DNA from: Streptomyces xinghaiensis S187 | Lineage (GTDB): Bacteria > Actinomycetota > Actinomycetes > Streptomycetales > Streptomycetaceae | Direction of reading: 5' to 3' | Assembly (NCBI RefSeq): GCF_000220705.2 | Contig: NZ_CP023202.1 | Location: 6,974,501-7,038,500 of the forward strand | DNA: 64,000 nucleotides | Part shown: piece by piece, positions 51,490 through 58,888 of the stretch | Layout of the letters: each line of letters opens with the position of its first letter | How positions within the stretch are numbered: the first letter of the stretch is position 1 | Notes under the pieces: model-generated | Database searches by the model: none | Seen by the model: only the letters and a program-made list of their open reading frames with translations | Told to the model about the DNA's origin: nothing | Made by a program: the position numbers and the translations under genes

Positions 51490-52215
51490 TCAGAAAAGCC
51501 GCATGAGCTTCCACAACAGATCACGGCTCTTGTCCGGGACGAGACTGTCCTCCTGCAAGCCCCGCAGCGCACTCTCGTACTCGTCCACCTCCTGTCGCTT
51601 GTCCAGGTAGAGGGCGCTGGTGAGCTGCTCCAGGTAGACAATGTCCGATAGGTCAGGCTCCGGGAAAGTGAGGATGGTGAAGGCGCCAGCCCCGCTGGGG
51701 CGCCCGCCATCGAGCGGTCGGATCTGCAGCCGCACGTTCTCCACCTCGGACAGGTCGATCAGATGATGAAGCTGGTCCCGCATCACCTCACGACCGCCGT
51801 ACGGGCGGCGCAGGAGGGATTCGTCCAGAACCACATGGAGCAGCGGGGGCGTCTCGGAGACCAGGCGCTTCTGACGTTCCAGACGCGCCGCCACAAGCCT
51901 CTCGACTTCCCCCTCGCTTGCGGTTGCCGAGCCGCTCCGCATGATTGCGCGGGCGTACGCCTTGGTCTGCAGCAGGCCGGGCACAAAGTGCACCTCATGG
52001 GTGCGAATCAGAGACGCCGCTTCCTCCAGGCCAACGTATGTCGGGTACCAGTTCGGTAGCACGTCGGCATAGCGATGCCACCAGCCTGAGTCAGCGATGG
52101 AGCGCACGGCACGGGACCGGAAGGCCGGCGTGCGGGCGCGAAGCTCGCGGGCTCCGCGGCTTCCCAGAGACGTCCCCTCCAGCAGCTGGTTGAAGTCGTC
52201 GTTCTGGTCACCCAT
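51490..52215 (-). CDS. DUF5753 (Scr1-type antitoxin-like) protein without helix-turn-helix
   Basis: The ORF encodes 241 residues. The DUF5753 pattern is complete: WYPTYVGLEEAASLIRTHEVHFVPGLLQT, LLHVVLDESLLRRPYGG, VRLQIRPLDGGRPSGAG and the tail YLDKRQEVDEYESAL. Family members normally begin with an XRE domain of about 70 residues. Here the protein starts right before DUF5753, so DNA binding would need a partner. Its ATG lies within the last 8 bases of the sigma-like gene, indicating coupled translation. No DUF397 toxin gene is adjacent. Confidence 0.8.
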   Translation of the reverse strand: MGDQNDDFNQLLEGTSLGSRGARELRARTPAFRSRAVRSIADSGWWHRYADVLPNWYPTYVGLEEAASLIRTHEVHFVPGLLQTKAYARAIMRSGSATASEGEVERLVAARLERQKRLVSETPPLLHVVLDESLLRRPYGGREVMRDQLHHLIDLSEVENVRLQIRPLDGGRPSGAGAFTILTFPEPDLSDIVYLEQLTSALYLDKRQEVDEYESALRGLQEDSLVPDKSRDLLWKLMRLF

Positions 52216-53059
52216 GAAAGCCTCTTCCTTCGTGCTGCTTCGCCTTCGTCCGCCACCGGTACAACAACCCTTCGATCGCGCGGATTGACGTGGCGTCTAG
52301 GAGCTGCTGGATCTCCTCTTGGGTGTAACCGTCGATCGTCAGGGCGACGGCGACTTGGGTCCGTGGGTCGTTGATGTCCTGGAGCTCCTTGAGCACCCGC
52401 AGCTTGCCCACTACCTCTTCGGCGACGCCTTGCACCGCGAATCGGCCCTCGGTGGTTATCTGCTCGGTCGCCTGACTACGGCGCCACCGTTTCTGCTGCA
52501 CGCGGTGGCGCCGGTACTCGTTGGGGAACTGGTACGCGGACGCCCCCATGAAGTAGGTGGCGATACTGGCGCCGCCTTCCGCCCGCCACCCGGCCTCCAC
52601 CAAGGCACGCTGCCGGAAGACCGGGAGAGCCCGGGCGACGGTCATCATCGCCAGCTCCTCCCGTAGATCACTGTCATGGGCCAGTTCCTCCAGCTCCAGC
52701 TCGTGCGGTTTGAGGTCGAAGCCGCGCGAGGCGACGAGCTTGAACACGTAGCCGGAGTACAGCCAGCCCCGTAACACCGAGATCCCGTACCGGGCGAGCT
52801 CATCCTCGAAACGGACGTAGTGCGGTCCGGCGAAACCGCTCTGCGACAGCAGCTGGACCATCCGCTTGTCGGCCATCCGCCGGTCCAAGTTCTCCTGCAG
52901 CTTCTTGGCCTGCTGCGCGTCGACGGCATTCATCTCACGCTGGGCTTTGAGAGGCACCGGCTCGCCGAGAAGTCGTCCCTGCTCACCTGTAACAGGTTGT
53001 AGGTGCCGGGCGCGCGCGACTGCGGACCCCTGGCCCGCCGCCTCGTCGTCGCCCCTCAT
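52208..53059 (-). CDS. Sigma-factor-like helix-turn-helix protein
   Basis: The ORF encodes 283 residues from ATG 53059, preceded by GGGGAGGC. The middle region (FPNEYRRHRVQQKRWRR) and the C-terminal region (GYTQEEIQQLLDATSIRAIEGLLYRWRTKAK) have the spacing of ECF sigma regions 2 and 4, though weakly. The N-terminal 100 residues are family-specific. It overlaps the DUF5753 gene. Likely role is transcriptional control, with the DUF5753 protein as regulator or partner. Confidence 0.5.
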   Translation of the reverse strand: MRGDDEAAGQGSAVARARHLQPVTGEQGRLLGEPVPLKAQREMNAVDAQQAKKLQENLDRRMADKRMVQLLSQSGFAGPHYVRFEDELARYGISVLRGWLYSGYVFKLVASRGFDLKPHELELEELAHDSDLREELAMMTVARALPVFRQRALVEAGWRAEGGASIATYFMGASAYQFPNEYRRHRVQQKRWRRSQATEQITTEGRFAVQGVAEEVVGKLRVLKELQDINDPRTQVAVALTIDGYTQEEIQQLLDATSIRAIEGLLYRWRTKAKQHEGRGFHG

Positions 53060-53115
53060 TGCCTCCCCTTCCGGTTGTCGCCGCCGCCCCCGAACAGCAG
53101 GGGGTCGGCTCCGTC

Positions 53116-53162
53116 CTCTGCCGCCCCAGCCCGTCGCAAGCTTCCGAACTGGGGCGGCAGAG
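53116..53162. promoter_or_regulatory. Perfect 14-bp inverted repeat between divergent genes
   Basis: CTCTGCCGCCCCAG at 53116-53129 and its exact complement at 53149-53162 enclose a 19-base loop. It sits upstream of the sigma-like gene and of the small membrane gene, so an operator or attenuator is likelier than a terminator. Confidence 0.45.
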
Positions 53163-53287
53163 CACGAAGACGACCCCTTGTAAGTCACCTGCCGCCGGGC
53201 ACCCCACGGACTTTTTCAAGATCTTTTCTGTGGCCGCAGCACGGATTTCAGCCGTGGGGTGCTGGGCCGGCCGCGACGTATGAGCGG

Positions 53288-53524
53288 ATGACATCATCAC
53301 CAACAACCGCTGGAGCGCACGTGAGTTCGCCAGTTCCCCCGCCGCCGGAGCCGCCCTTCATCACCCTGCACACCGCTGTCGTCCTCCTGACTGCGGTGCT
53401 CATCGGGCTGATCGTCGGCGTGCTCACCTTCCTCTCGTACTTCTCCGCTTCTGGAGCGGTTCTGGCGGGACTGGGCGCCGTGGGTCTCAGCGTGCCGGTG
53501 TTGCGTTCGCTGATCCGTCCATAA
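53288..53524 (+). CDS. Small two-helix membrane protein
   Basis: The ORF encodes 78 residues from ATG 53288. PPPPEPPFITLHTAVVLL is followed by two transmembrane helices (LIGLIVGVLTFLSYF and VLAGLGAVGLSVPVLRSL). This short family is common in Streptomyces and on its plasmids. Function unknown. A parS-like site and a terminator follow. Confidence 0.6.
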   Translation: MTSSPTTAGAHVSSPVPPPPEPPFITLHTAVVLLTAVLIGLIVGVLTFLSYFSASGAVLAGLGAVGLSVPVLRSLIRP

Positions 53525-53646
53525 GGGAGGCCGCGCCCGCGGGGGTGAGGAGTCCGGAGCACTTCGGAGCGAGGCGGTTGCGGGCCCGCGGCCGGCGTGG
53601 CAAGGCACGCGCGAGTGCAGGCGACGACGTCGGCGGGCCGCCCCCC

Positions 53647-53660
53647 TTTACCGCGGTAAA
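53647..53660. promoter_or_regulatory. parS-like palindrome 4
   Basis: TTTACCGCGGTAAA with CC/GG flanks, in the non-coding stretch after the small membrane gene, 2.4 kb from parB. Confidence 0.7.
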
Positions 53661-53717
53661 GGATCGGCGGGGCTCCTCGCGCCGACAGCGGCACCACCGG
53701 GCTCGATTCAGAACGCA

Positions 53718-53760
53718 GAAAGGCCCCGCACCCGACGGAGGTTCGGGTGCGGGGCCTTTC
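53718..53760. terminator. Perfect bidirectional terminator hairpin
   Basis: GAAAGGCCCCGCACCCGA and its exact complement TCGGGTGCGGGGCCTTTC flank seven bases. It ends the minus-strand block from 62 kb and the plus-strand gene at 53.3 kb. Confidence 0.85.
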
Positions 53761-53770
53761 GCTATCGTCA

Positions 53771-53938
53771 TCAGCGGCGCGGCTTGTTCTTGGCGGGTCT
53801 GCCGCACAGGCCTTTGCCGGGCGGACAGACGGGCTTCTTGAAGCCGAGCAGGGTGCGCGTGGGCTCAGCTCCGGGTTCTGCGCAGATCCAGCAGTTCGCC
53901 CTGGATGGTTCCTCCTGGCTTGGCTCTCGTGAGGTCAT
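53771..53938 (-). CDS. 55-residue cysteine-containing protein
   Basis: ATG 53938 overlaps the stop of the preceding gene (ATGA). The sequence has CWIC near residue 17 and VCPPGKGLCG toward the end, four cysteines that could bind zinc, with a basic tail. It is short but the coupling and the terminator right after its stop make it a real gene. Function unknown. Confidence 0.6.
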   Translation of the reverse strand: MTSREPSQEEPSRANCWICAEPGAEPTRTLLGFKKPVCPPGKGLCGRPAKNKPRR

Positions 53939-54300
53939 ACGGCGGTCCGCTCCATGGGTGCGACGCTGCGTGCGGTGAGCCAGGTGATGGGGATGGCCCC
54001 GTCAGCGCCCTGGGTGGTGGTCTCCCACCACAGGTAGTCCTCGCCTTCGCTACGGGGGCAGTTACACCAGTCGTCGTCGCAGCCTGCCTGGGGGTCGTGC
54101 TCGGCGAAGCGCATCCACAGGTGGCGGAGGGTGCCGGGCACGGTCTCCATCGAGTCGTAGTCGGAGTCGGCGGGCTGAACGAGCGCTTTGTTGGCGGTGG
54201 CCTCGGTGACGTGACCTTGGTGGATCCACTCGCAGGTCTCCCATTGGATCCAGATGGCAGGCCGGACGGGGAAGAGAGCGCTGTCGGCCAGGTAGGGCAT
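53935..54300 (-). CDS. Hypothetical acidic Trp-rich protein
   Basis: The ORF encodes 121 residues: PAIWIQWETCEWIHQG, PGTLRHLWMRFAEHDPQAG, CDDDWCNCPRSEGEDYLWWE. The cysteine group CDDDWCNC and many Trp residues are distinctive. No known domain. Coupled to the 55-residue gene. The 237 bases upstream contain a hairpin and no gene. Confidence 0.55.
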   Translation of the reverse strand: MPYLADSALFPVRPAIWIQWETCEWIHQGHVTEATANKALVQPADSDYDSMETVPGTLRHLWMRFAEHDPQAGCDDDWCNCPRSEGEDYLWWETTTQGADGAIPITWLTARSVAPMERTAV

Positions 54301-54480
54301 GGTTTCCTTCGCTTTCGGTCAGAGGGCCGATGCCATAGGCACAGCCGTGGGGGAGCGTCATCTCAGGACGCAGGTGTCGTAGTGAGCCGGGCGGCCGCGC
54401 TGGGTGTCGCGTCGGCCCAACCGGTGACGGACGCTTGGTGCCCCTCAGCAGGCAGCGAGGGTGTTGCGGTGCTCCTGAAG

Positions 54481-54515
54481 GCGCCACGCCCGGCCGGGGA
54501 GGCAGGGCGTGGCGC
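54481..54515. terminator. Hairpin terminator
   Basis: GCGCCACGCC pairs exactly with GGCGTGGCGC. It follows the stop of the gene at 54538-55074 on the minus strand. Confidence 0.7.
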
Positions 54516-54537
54516 TTGGGGTGTGGTGCTTGTTCTG

Positions 54538-55074
54538 TCAGGTGGTGGGGTTGGTGGTGGTCATGAGGAGCGCCGCCGTGATGCCGTTGATGGCCCTGAC
54601 GAGGGCTTCGACGTCGCCGCTGGAAAGGTGGTCGGCCTGGTAGTTCATCGCGTCGACGGCTTCGAGTCGGTAGTCGCGCCGCCGGGCGGGGATGGTTGGG
54701 GTTTCGCGGCGGGCGGCGGCGACGTCGGCGAGTGTTTGCAGTAGCCGTACGCGGCCGAACTCCGGGCTGGGAGACTCCCAGTCGGCGGTGTGCAGTTCGA
54801 CCGTCTCGTCTTGCTCGCTCCACACGGCGCGCACCTCGTAGGTCTGCTGCTCATAGTCGGCTCCGACGAGCTTGGCCGGCTGCACCTGCCCGCGGGGGCC
54901 GACGCTGGCGTGCTTGATGGGCTCGATGCCGAGGTCGGCCAGCCGGGTGTTGATCTGCCTGGCGTGCTGTTTGGCGCGGCGGAGCGCGGTCGCGGCGGCG
55001 GAGCGCTGCTGCTTCTGGTGAGCGGTTTCGGCCTCGATGAGCCAGCCGGGGAGGGCGGTCTGGGTGGTCGTCAT
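54538..55074 (-). CDS. Hypothetical protein, mainly helical
   Basis: The ORF encodes 178 residues. An N-terminal coiled helix rich in Ala/Gln/Arg (AAATALRRAKQHARQINTRL) is followed by a small beta region (VQPAKLVGADYEQQTYEVRA) and a C-terminal helix. The family occurs on Streptomyces plasmids. No catalytic motif. It has its own promoter space and is bounded by hairpins on both sides. Confidence 0.6.
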   Translation of the reverse strand: MTTTQTALPGWLIEAETAHQKQQRSAAATALRRAKQHARQINTRLADLGIEPIKHASVGPRGQVQPAKLVGADYEQQTYEVRAVWSEQDETVELHTADWESPSPEFGRVRLLQTLADVAAARRETPTIPARRRDYRLEAVDAMNYQADHLSSGDVEALVRAINGITAALLMTTTNPTT

Positions 55075-55106
55075 GTGTGTCCTCCGTGGGGACGGATGTG
55101 ACGAGG

Positions 55107-55150
55107 CCCGGGGCGGCGGTCTGCTGCCTCGCAGCGGCCGCCGCCCCGGG
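55107..55150. terminator. GC-rich hairpin terminator
   Basis: CCCGGGGCGGCGG and CCGCCGCCCCGGG are exact complements around an 18-base loop. It ends the unit transcribed from 58.4 kb. Confidence 0.7.
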
Positions 55151-55204
55151 GTCGGTTGGTGGGTGGTGGTGTGCTCGTTGTTCAGGGACTGGTGGGAGCC
55201 GCTG

Positions 55205-55948
55205 TCACGGGCCGGTGTCCTCGGGATCTGGAATTTCGCCGAACACCTCGTCCATGGCCCGGATGACGGTGAGCCGGTGCTCGGGCCGGGTCGCGTTGAG
55301 AACAGCCCGGGTGAGATCGACGAGGTTGATGCCCTCGAACACTTCGGCCAGTTCGGCGACGGTCTCGGGGTACAGGGCGGTGCCGGTGTCCGGGCGCTCG
55401 CTGTGCTGGTAGCAGTTCATCGCGTCGATCTGGTCGGCGAGCCGGTGTGCCGTCGCCGGGGTGATGTCGATGCTGTGGCAGTGCTCCAGGCCCGGTTCCT
55501 GGACGTGGTTCGGGCTGATGCGGAGCCGGATGCTCTGCCCGGGTGCTTGGTGGCCGAGGCCGGTGAGGGCTTCGGCGAGGGTGTGGATCGCGGCGTTGCG
55601 GTCCGCTTCCACGTCGGTGCCGTCCGCATCCGTGACGTCGTCCTCCGGCGGGTCCACAGTCGGCACTCCCCAGAGGATTTCGACGCTGTCGGCGTGCAGC
55701 CGGATGACGCCGTCGGCGGTGTCCGGGAGGGCGAGGTGTCCGGTGACGCGCAGTAGGTCGCCGGGGCGGCACTCGGTGAACAAGGCATCCACGACCTGCT
55801 GTTCGGTCGTGGTGCAGGGGATGATCGCCTCGTTGACCAGGTGGTCGGTGGGGGAGGAGATCAGCCGCCAGGAGGCGGTGCCCTCACGGTTGCCGCGTAC
55901 GGCTTCGGCCGCCAAGTAGCCGTCCAGCACGAGGGATATGGCGTCCAT
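55205..55948 (-). CDS. Hypothetical single-strand-binding-like protein
   Basis: The ORF encodes 247 residues; ATG 55948 overlaps the Lsr2-like stop. The N-terminal half (TEQQVVDALFTECRPGDLLRVTGHLALPD, VIRLHADSVEIL) has the rhythm of an OB-fold as in SSB proteins. The C-terminal half is helical (ATAHRLADQIDAMNCYQ). No aromatic DNA-binding residues can be confirmed by eye. Operon context with a nucleoid-type protein supports a DNA-related role. Confidence 0.5.
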   Translation of the reverse strand: MDAISLVLDGYLAAEAVRGNREGTASWRLISSPTDHLVNEAIIPCTTTEQQVVDALFTECRPGDLLRVTGHLALPDTADGVIRLHADSVEILWGVPTVDPPEDDVTDADGTDVEADRNAAIHTLAEALTGLGHQAPGQSIRLRISPNHVQEPGLEHCHSIDITPATAHRLADQIDAMNCYQHSERPDTGTALYPETVAELAEVFEGINLVDLTRAVLNATRPEHRLTVIRAMDEVFGEIPDPEDTGP

Positions 55949-56757
55949 CAGCCCGCCTCCGCCAGGTTGGTGCTGCGGTGGGCGGCGTCGTAGGCCTCCA
56001 GGACGGCCTTGGCGGGGGTTCCCCGGTCGGCGACGTGGTAGCCGTTGGCGCGTGCCCACGTCCGGATCGCGGCCAGCTCGTCCTTGGTGCGCTTACCGGC
56101 CCGAGATGCAGAAGTCAGGGGCGTGTCGTCCCCGGTCGTCGTGGCGGCGCGGCCGCCGGCTTTCACCGCGCGCAGCTGCTCCTGCGCGGCTTCGAGTTCG
56201 GCCTTGGCCTTGGCGACGCGCTCTGCCGCCTCCTGCTGGGCGGCGTCGGCGGCGCGGCGCTCGGTGAGCTCGGTGAGGTCGCTGCGGACGCGGGCGGCCC
56301 TGTTGCGGATGCCGGCGGCGGGGTGGTTCTCCGCCCACGAGAGCAGGGCCTGGATTCCGTCGGTGTCCGCTGTGCCGTCGGGCGCTGGGACCGGGACGGT
56401 GGTGAGGGCGGGCAGGTCGGCGTGGTGCACGGCTTTGGTGAGTTCGCTCTCCGAGAGCTGGAGGGTGCTGCGGACGTGTTCAGGGCTGTCGCCGTCCTTG
56501 AGCATGGAGGCGGCCGTGGCTGTAAGGGCGTTCATGGAATCTCCGGTGGGGATGTCAGGGCTGGTGAGGTGCGGTAGCAGCCGCGTCAGGTGGTCTTCGG
56601 CACAGGGCAGGCCGAGGGCGCCGAGCAGGCCGGCGAGGTCGTCCTTGTCGCGGGCGTGGCGGGCGGCCGCCACGGAGGCGTGGGTGATCTGGTCACTGCC
56701 GAGCGGGGTGATTTCAAGGGCCTCGGCTTCGAGGGCCTGCTTCATGTCGGTGAACAT
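55948..56757 (-). CDS. Lsr2-like nucleoid protein with long N-terminal extension
   Basis: The ORF encodes 269 residues from ATG 56757. The last 45 residues match the Lsr2 C-terminal DNA-binding domain: ELAAIRTWARANGYHVADRG, then TPAKAVLEAYDAA. The AT-hook-like RGR of Lsr2 is here RGT. A central coiled coil (AERVAKAKAELEAAQEQLRAV) may dimerise. The N-terminal 150 residues contain helical segments unlike Lsr2. It could silence or shape plasmid DNA, or compete with host Lsr2. It belongs to an operon ending with the SSB-like gene. Confidence 0.75.
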   Translation of the reverse strand: MFTDMKQALEAEALEITPLGSDQITHASVAAARHARDKDDLAGLLGALGLPCAEDHLTRLLPHLTSPDIPTGDSMNALTATAASMLKDGDSPEHVRSTLQLSESELTKAVHHADLPALTTVPVPAPDGTADTDGIQALLSWAENHPAAGIRNRAARVRSDLTELTERRAADAAQQEAAERVAKAKAELEAAQEQLRAVKAGGRAATTTGDDTPLTSASRAGKRTKDELAAIRTWARANGYHVADRGTPAKAVLEAYDAAHRSTNLAEAG

Positions 56758-56945
56758 GACCGGCTCTCCCCTGCGGTGGTGGTGCGCCGAGTGCACGCGG
56801 CGAGTCTCAGCAGCTCGTGGTTGCGCTTCTGCTGCTCGGCCGTAAGCGGCTGGGTCTTGGGGCCGTGGCGGTGCCACAGCGGATGAGCGGGCGGTTCGGG
56901 ATAGGCGAGAGCGTGGTCGGCGTCGCGCCCGGAGGTGCTGCTCAT
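56742..56945 (-). CDS. Small hydrophilic protein
   Basis: The ORF encodes 67 residues, overlapping the Lsr2-like start by 16 bases, with GGAGG upstream of ATG. HALAYPEPPAHPLWHRHG and LTAEQQKRNHELLRLAAC are typical of small Streptomyces plasmid proteins. Function unknown. Confidence 0.5.
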   Translation of the reverse strand: MSSTSGRDADHALAYPEPPAHPLWHRHGPKTQPLTAEQQKRNHELLRLAACTRRTTTAGESRSCSPT

Positions 56946-56965
56946 GGAGGTCCTCCAGGTGGAGG

Positions 56966-57256
56966 TCAGGAGTGGTCGCCTTGGCCCTTGGACTTGGGCT
57001 TCGGCGTGAGGTCGGAGGCGAACCGCCCGCGGCGGGCCTCAACGGGGTTGGCGGTGATCCAGTCCTCAGCGCACGCCTTGTGTACGGGCTCGCCAGAGTG
57101 GGAGCGCATGGGCGTGGGCTGGCCGCACAGCGTGCAGGGGAGGTCCTGCCAGCGGTCGAAGTGCTGGCCGTCGCGCCAGACGAGGAGTTCACCGGGAGCC
57201 GGAATCAGGCCCGGCTCGAACGGCGGCTTCTGCTTCGTGCGTCCCCTGCGGGTCAC
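56966..57256 (-). CDS. Small zinc-binding-type protein
   Basis: The ORF encodes 96 residues from GTG 57256, overlapping the ASCH gene stop (GTGA). CTLCGQPTPMRSHSGEPVHKAC is an HNH-like or treble-clef zinc pattern. The longer frame upstream is noise. Part of the same transcription unit as ASCH and GGDEF genes. Confidence 0.6.
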   Translation of the reverse strand: MTRRGRTKQKPPFEPGLIPAPGELLVWRDGQHFDRWQDLPCTLCGQPTPMRSHSGEPVHKACAEDWITANPVEARRGRFASDLTPKPKSKGQGDHS

Positions 57257-57696
57257 GGCCGGAAGGCGGGCAGCTGCTGGAACACCCGGCCCAGCAGGTC
57301 CTCGGTCGGCTTCCAGGGCCCGAGCCGCCCGGCGGCCGGGACCGGCAGAGGCAGCTCCTGGACGTCCTTGAGGACCAGGTGCCAGGTGCCGGCCTGCGCC
57401 CACGGCGTGCAGGGCGGGGAGCCCTCGGAGTCCTGGTGGCAGTCGACCAGGCGGGCCACGCCGATCACGGCTCCGGTGGGCAGCTCCCGGCCGCGGATCG
57501 TGCGGGCGATCAGCGGGACGTGCAAGGCGGGCCGGTCGATCCGCTGGCCCGCGTGCAGGAGCATCCACCCGCGCCAAAACCAGGCCCGGGGACGGTTCTC
57601 GATGCCCTTGTCGCCGGTGAGGATGCAGGTGGCGTGCGGCTGCTGGACGCTGATGCCGCGGATCCAGTCGCCTTCGGGGAGGGGCATGGTGCTCAT
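57253..57696 (-). CDS. ASCH-domain protein
   Basis: The ORF encodes 147 residues from ATG 57696, overlapping the GGDEF stop. The ASCH signature is clear: ISVQQPHATCILTGDKGIEN, WFWRGWMLLHAGQRID and GAVIGVARLVDC. ASCH domains bind RNA or modified nucleosides. Plasmid copies are of unknown use. It is coupled to the zinc protein after it. Confidence 0.75.
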   Translation of the reverse strand: MSTMPLPEGDWIRGISVQQPHATCILTGDKGIENRPRAWFWRGWMLLHAGQRIDRPALHVPLIARTIRGRELPTGAVIGVARLVDCHQDSEGSPPCTPWAQAGTWHLVLKDVQELPLPVPAAGRLGPWKPTEDLLGRVFQQLPAFRP

Positions 57697-58370
57697 GCGG
57701 CTCGCCCCCATACGGCCGTTCCCGGGCGCCCGGCGCGGCGGCCGTTGATGGACGGCACCGTGGTGTGCGCGGGCGAGGCGACGGCCGCGCGCCCCGAGTG
57801 CTTGCCGTCGTACAGGGCCGCGTCGGCGGCCCGCTGCAGCACGGTCAGATCGCGGGAGCCGACCGCGTGCGGGGCCGCGGCGCCGACCGAGGCGGCGACG
57901 TCGACGGTGCGGCCGTCGTCCAGGACGACCGGGGTGTGCAGCATGCGGACCAGCTGCGCAAGGCGCTGTTCCAGGCGCGCGGCGGGCAGCGCCAGGACGA
58001 CGGCGAACTCATCGCCTCCGAGGCGGCCAACGGCGGCGCGCGGGCCCGCCCACGCGGTGAGCCGGGCGGCGGTCGCCGCGAGGACGGCGTCTCCGGCCGG
58101 GTGGCCCATCGTGTCGTTCACGGCCTTGAAATGGTCCTGGTCGACGATGACCACCGCGGTGTCGTCGCCGTGGCGGGCCAGGAGCCGGCGGGCGCGGGCG
58201 GTGTAGGAGTCGCGGCGCAGGAGGCCGGTCAGCGGGTCGCGGCGGGTGGCGGCGAGCCGCTTGTGCAGTGCGACAGCGTGCACGGTCCAGCCGGTCAACG
58301 GCAGGGCGGCCGCGGTGATCAGAAGGGCGCGCGGCCCGATCCGAACCTGCGCGCGGAGGACGGAGTCCAT
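57693..58370 (-). CDS. GGDEF diguanylate cyclase
   Basis: The ORF encodes 225 residues. A short hydrophobic N-terminus (LLITAAALPLTGWTVHAVAL) anchors it. RDPLTGLLRRDSY opens the domain; VDQDHFKAVNDTMGH binds substrate; GRLGGDEFAVVLA is an intact active site. The inhibitory RxxD site is absent. It should make c-di-GMP, which in Streptomyces controls development through BldD. It overlaps the ASCH gene. Confidence 0.85.
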   Translation of the reverse strand: MDSVLRAQVRIGPRALLITAAALPLTGWTVHAVALHKRLAATRRDPLTGLLRRDSYTARARRLLARHGDDTAVVIVDQDHFKAVNDTMGHPAGDAVLAATAARLTAWAGPRAAVGRLGGDEFAVVLALPAARLEQRLAQLVRMLHTPVVLDDGRTVDVAASVGAAAPHAVGSRDLTVLQRAADAALYDGKHSGRAAVASPAHTTVPSINGRRAGRPGTAVWGRAA

Positions 58371-58410
58371 ACTGAGGATCTCCCTCTCGTCTCGTACGGG
58401 ATGGGATGGG

Positions 58411-58455
58411 CCCGGGACAGCCGCACTGCTTGGCGGCTACGACGGCTGTCCCGGG
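58411..58455. terminator. Hairpin terminator
   Basis: CCCGGGACAGCCG and CGGCTGTCCCGGG are exact complements. It follows the gene at 58462-58758. Confidence 0.7.
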
Positions 58456-58461
58456 GCGGAT

Positions 58462-58758
58462 CTACAGTTCGCAATCGCCGGCACGGCCCCAGCTGTACGG
58501 GTCGTGCCAGCGGCCGGCGGTCGCGGCCTTCCAGTCGAGCTCCCAACCCGGCCGGTAGCCGCGGGCGCCCCAGCCGTCCGGCCGCACGCGAGGGATCTCA
58601 CCTCCGGTCGCGGCCGCGGCGCGAGCCGCGTTGTACGCCTCATGAGCGGCCCGGACGGCGGCGCGGCGGCTGCCGGCCCGGCCGGTGAAGACGTGCACAC
58701 CGCGCAAGCCGGTGGTGCTTCTTATCGGGACGTCGACCTCGTAGAGGGGCAGGGGCAT
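58462..58758 (-). CDS. Hypothetical protein
   Basis: The ORF encodes 98 residues. ATG 58758 is nine bases after GAGGAG; the ATG at 58767 overlaps that site and is less likely. YEVDVPIRSTTGLRGVHVF looks like a beta hairpin, followed by an Ala-rich helix and a Trp-rich end (GYRPGWELDWKAATAGRWHD). Monocistronic between two hairpins. Function unknown. Confidence 0.55.
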   Translation of the reverse strand: MPLPLYEVDVPIRSTTGLRGVHVFTGRAGSRRAAVRAAHEAYNAARAAAATGGEIPRVRPDGWGARGYRPGWELDWKAATAGRWHDPYSWGRAGDCEL

Positions 58759-58806
58759 GACGTCCATCTCCTCTCCTGCTCGGGTGGGTTGAGGGGCCAC
58801 TGCGAC

Positions 58807-58840
58807 CGCCCCGGCCCCGGCGGGTGCGGGACCGGGGCGG
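58807..58840. terminator. Hairpin terminator
   Basis: CCGCCCCGG and CCGGGGCGG pair after the kinase-like gene on the minus strand. Confidence 0.55.
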
Positions 58841-58888
58841 CACAGAGTGCGCTCAACTCAGGTCAGCTGGCCGTCCTGGCGGTGCGGT

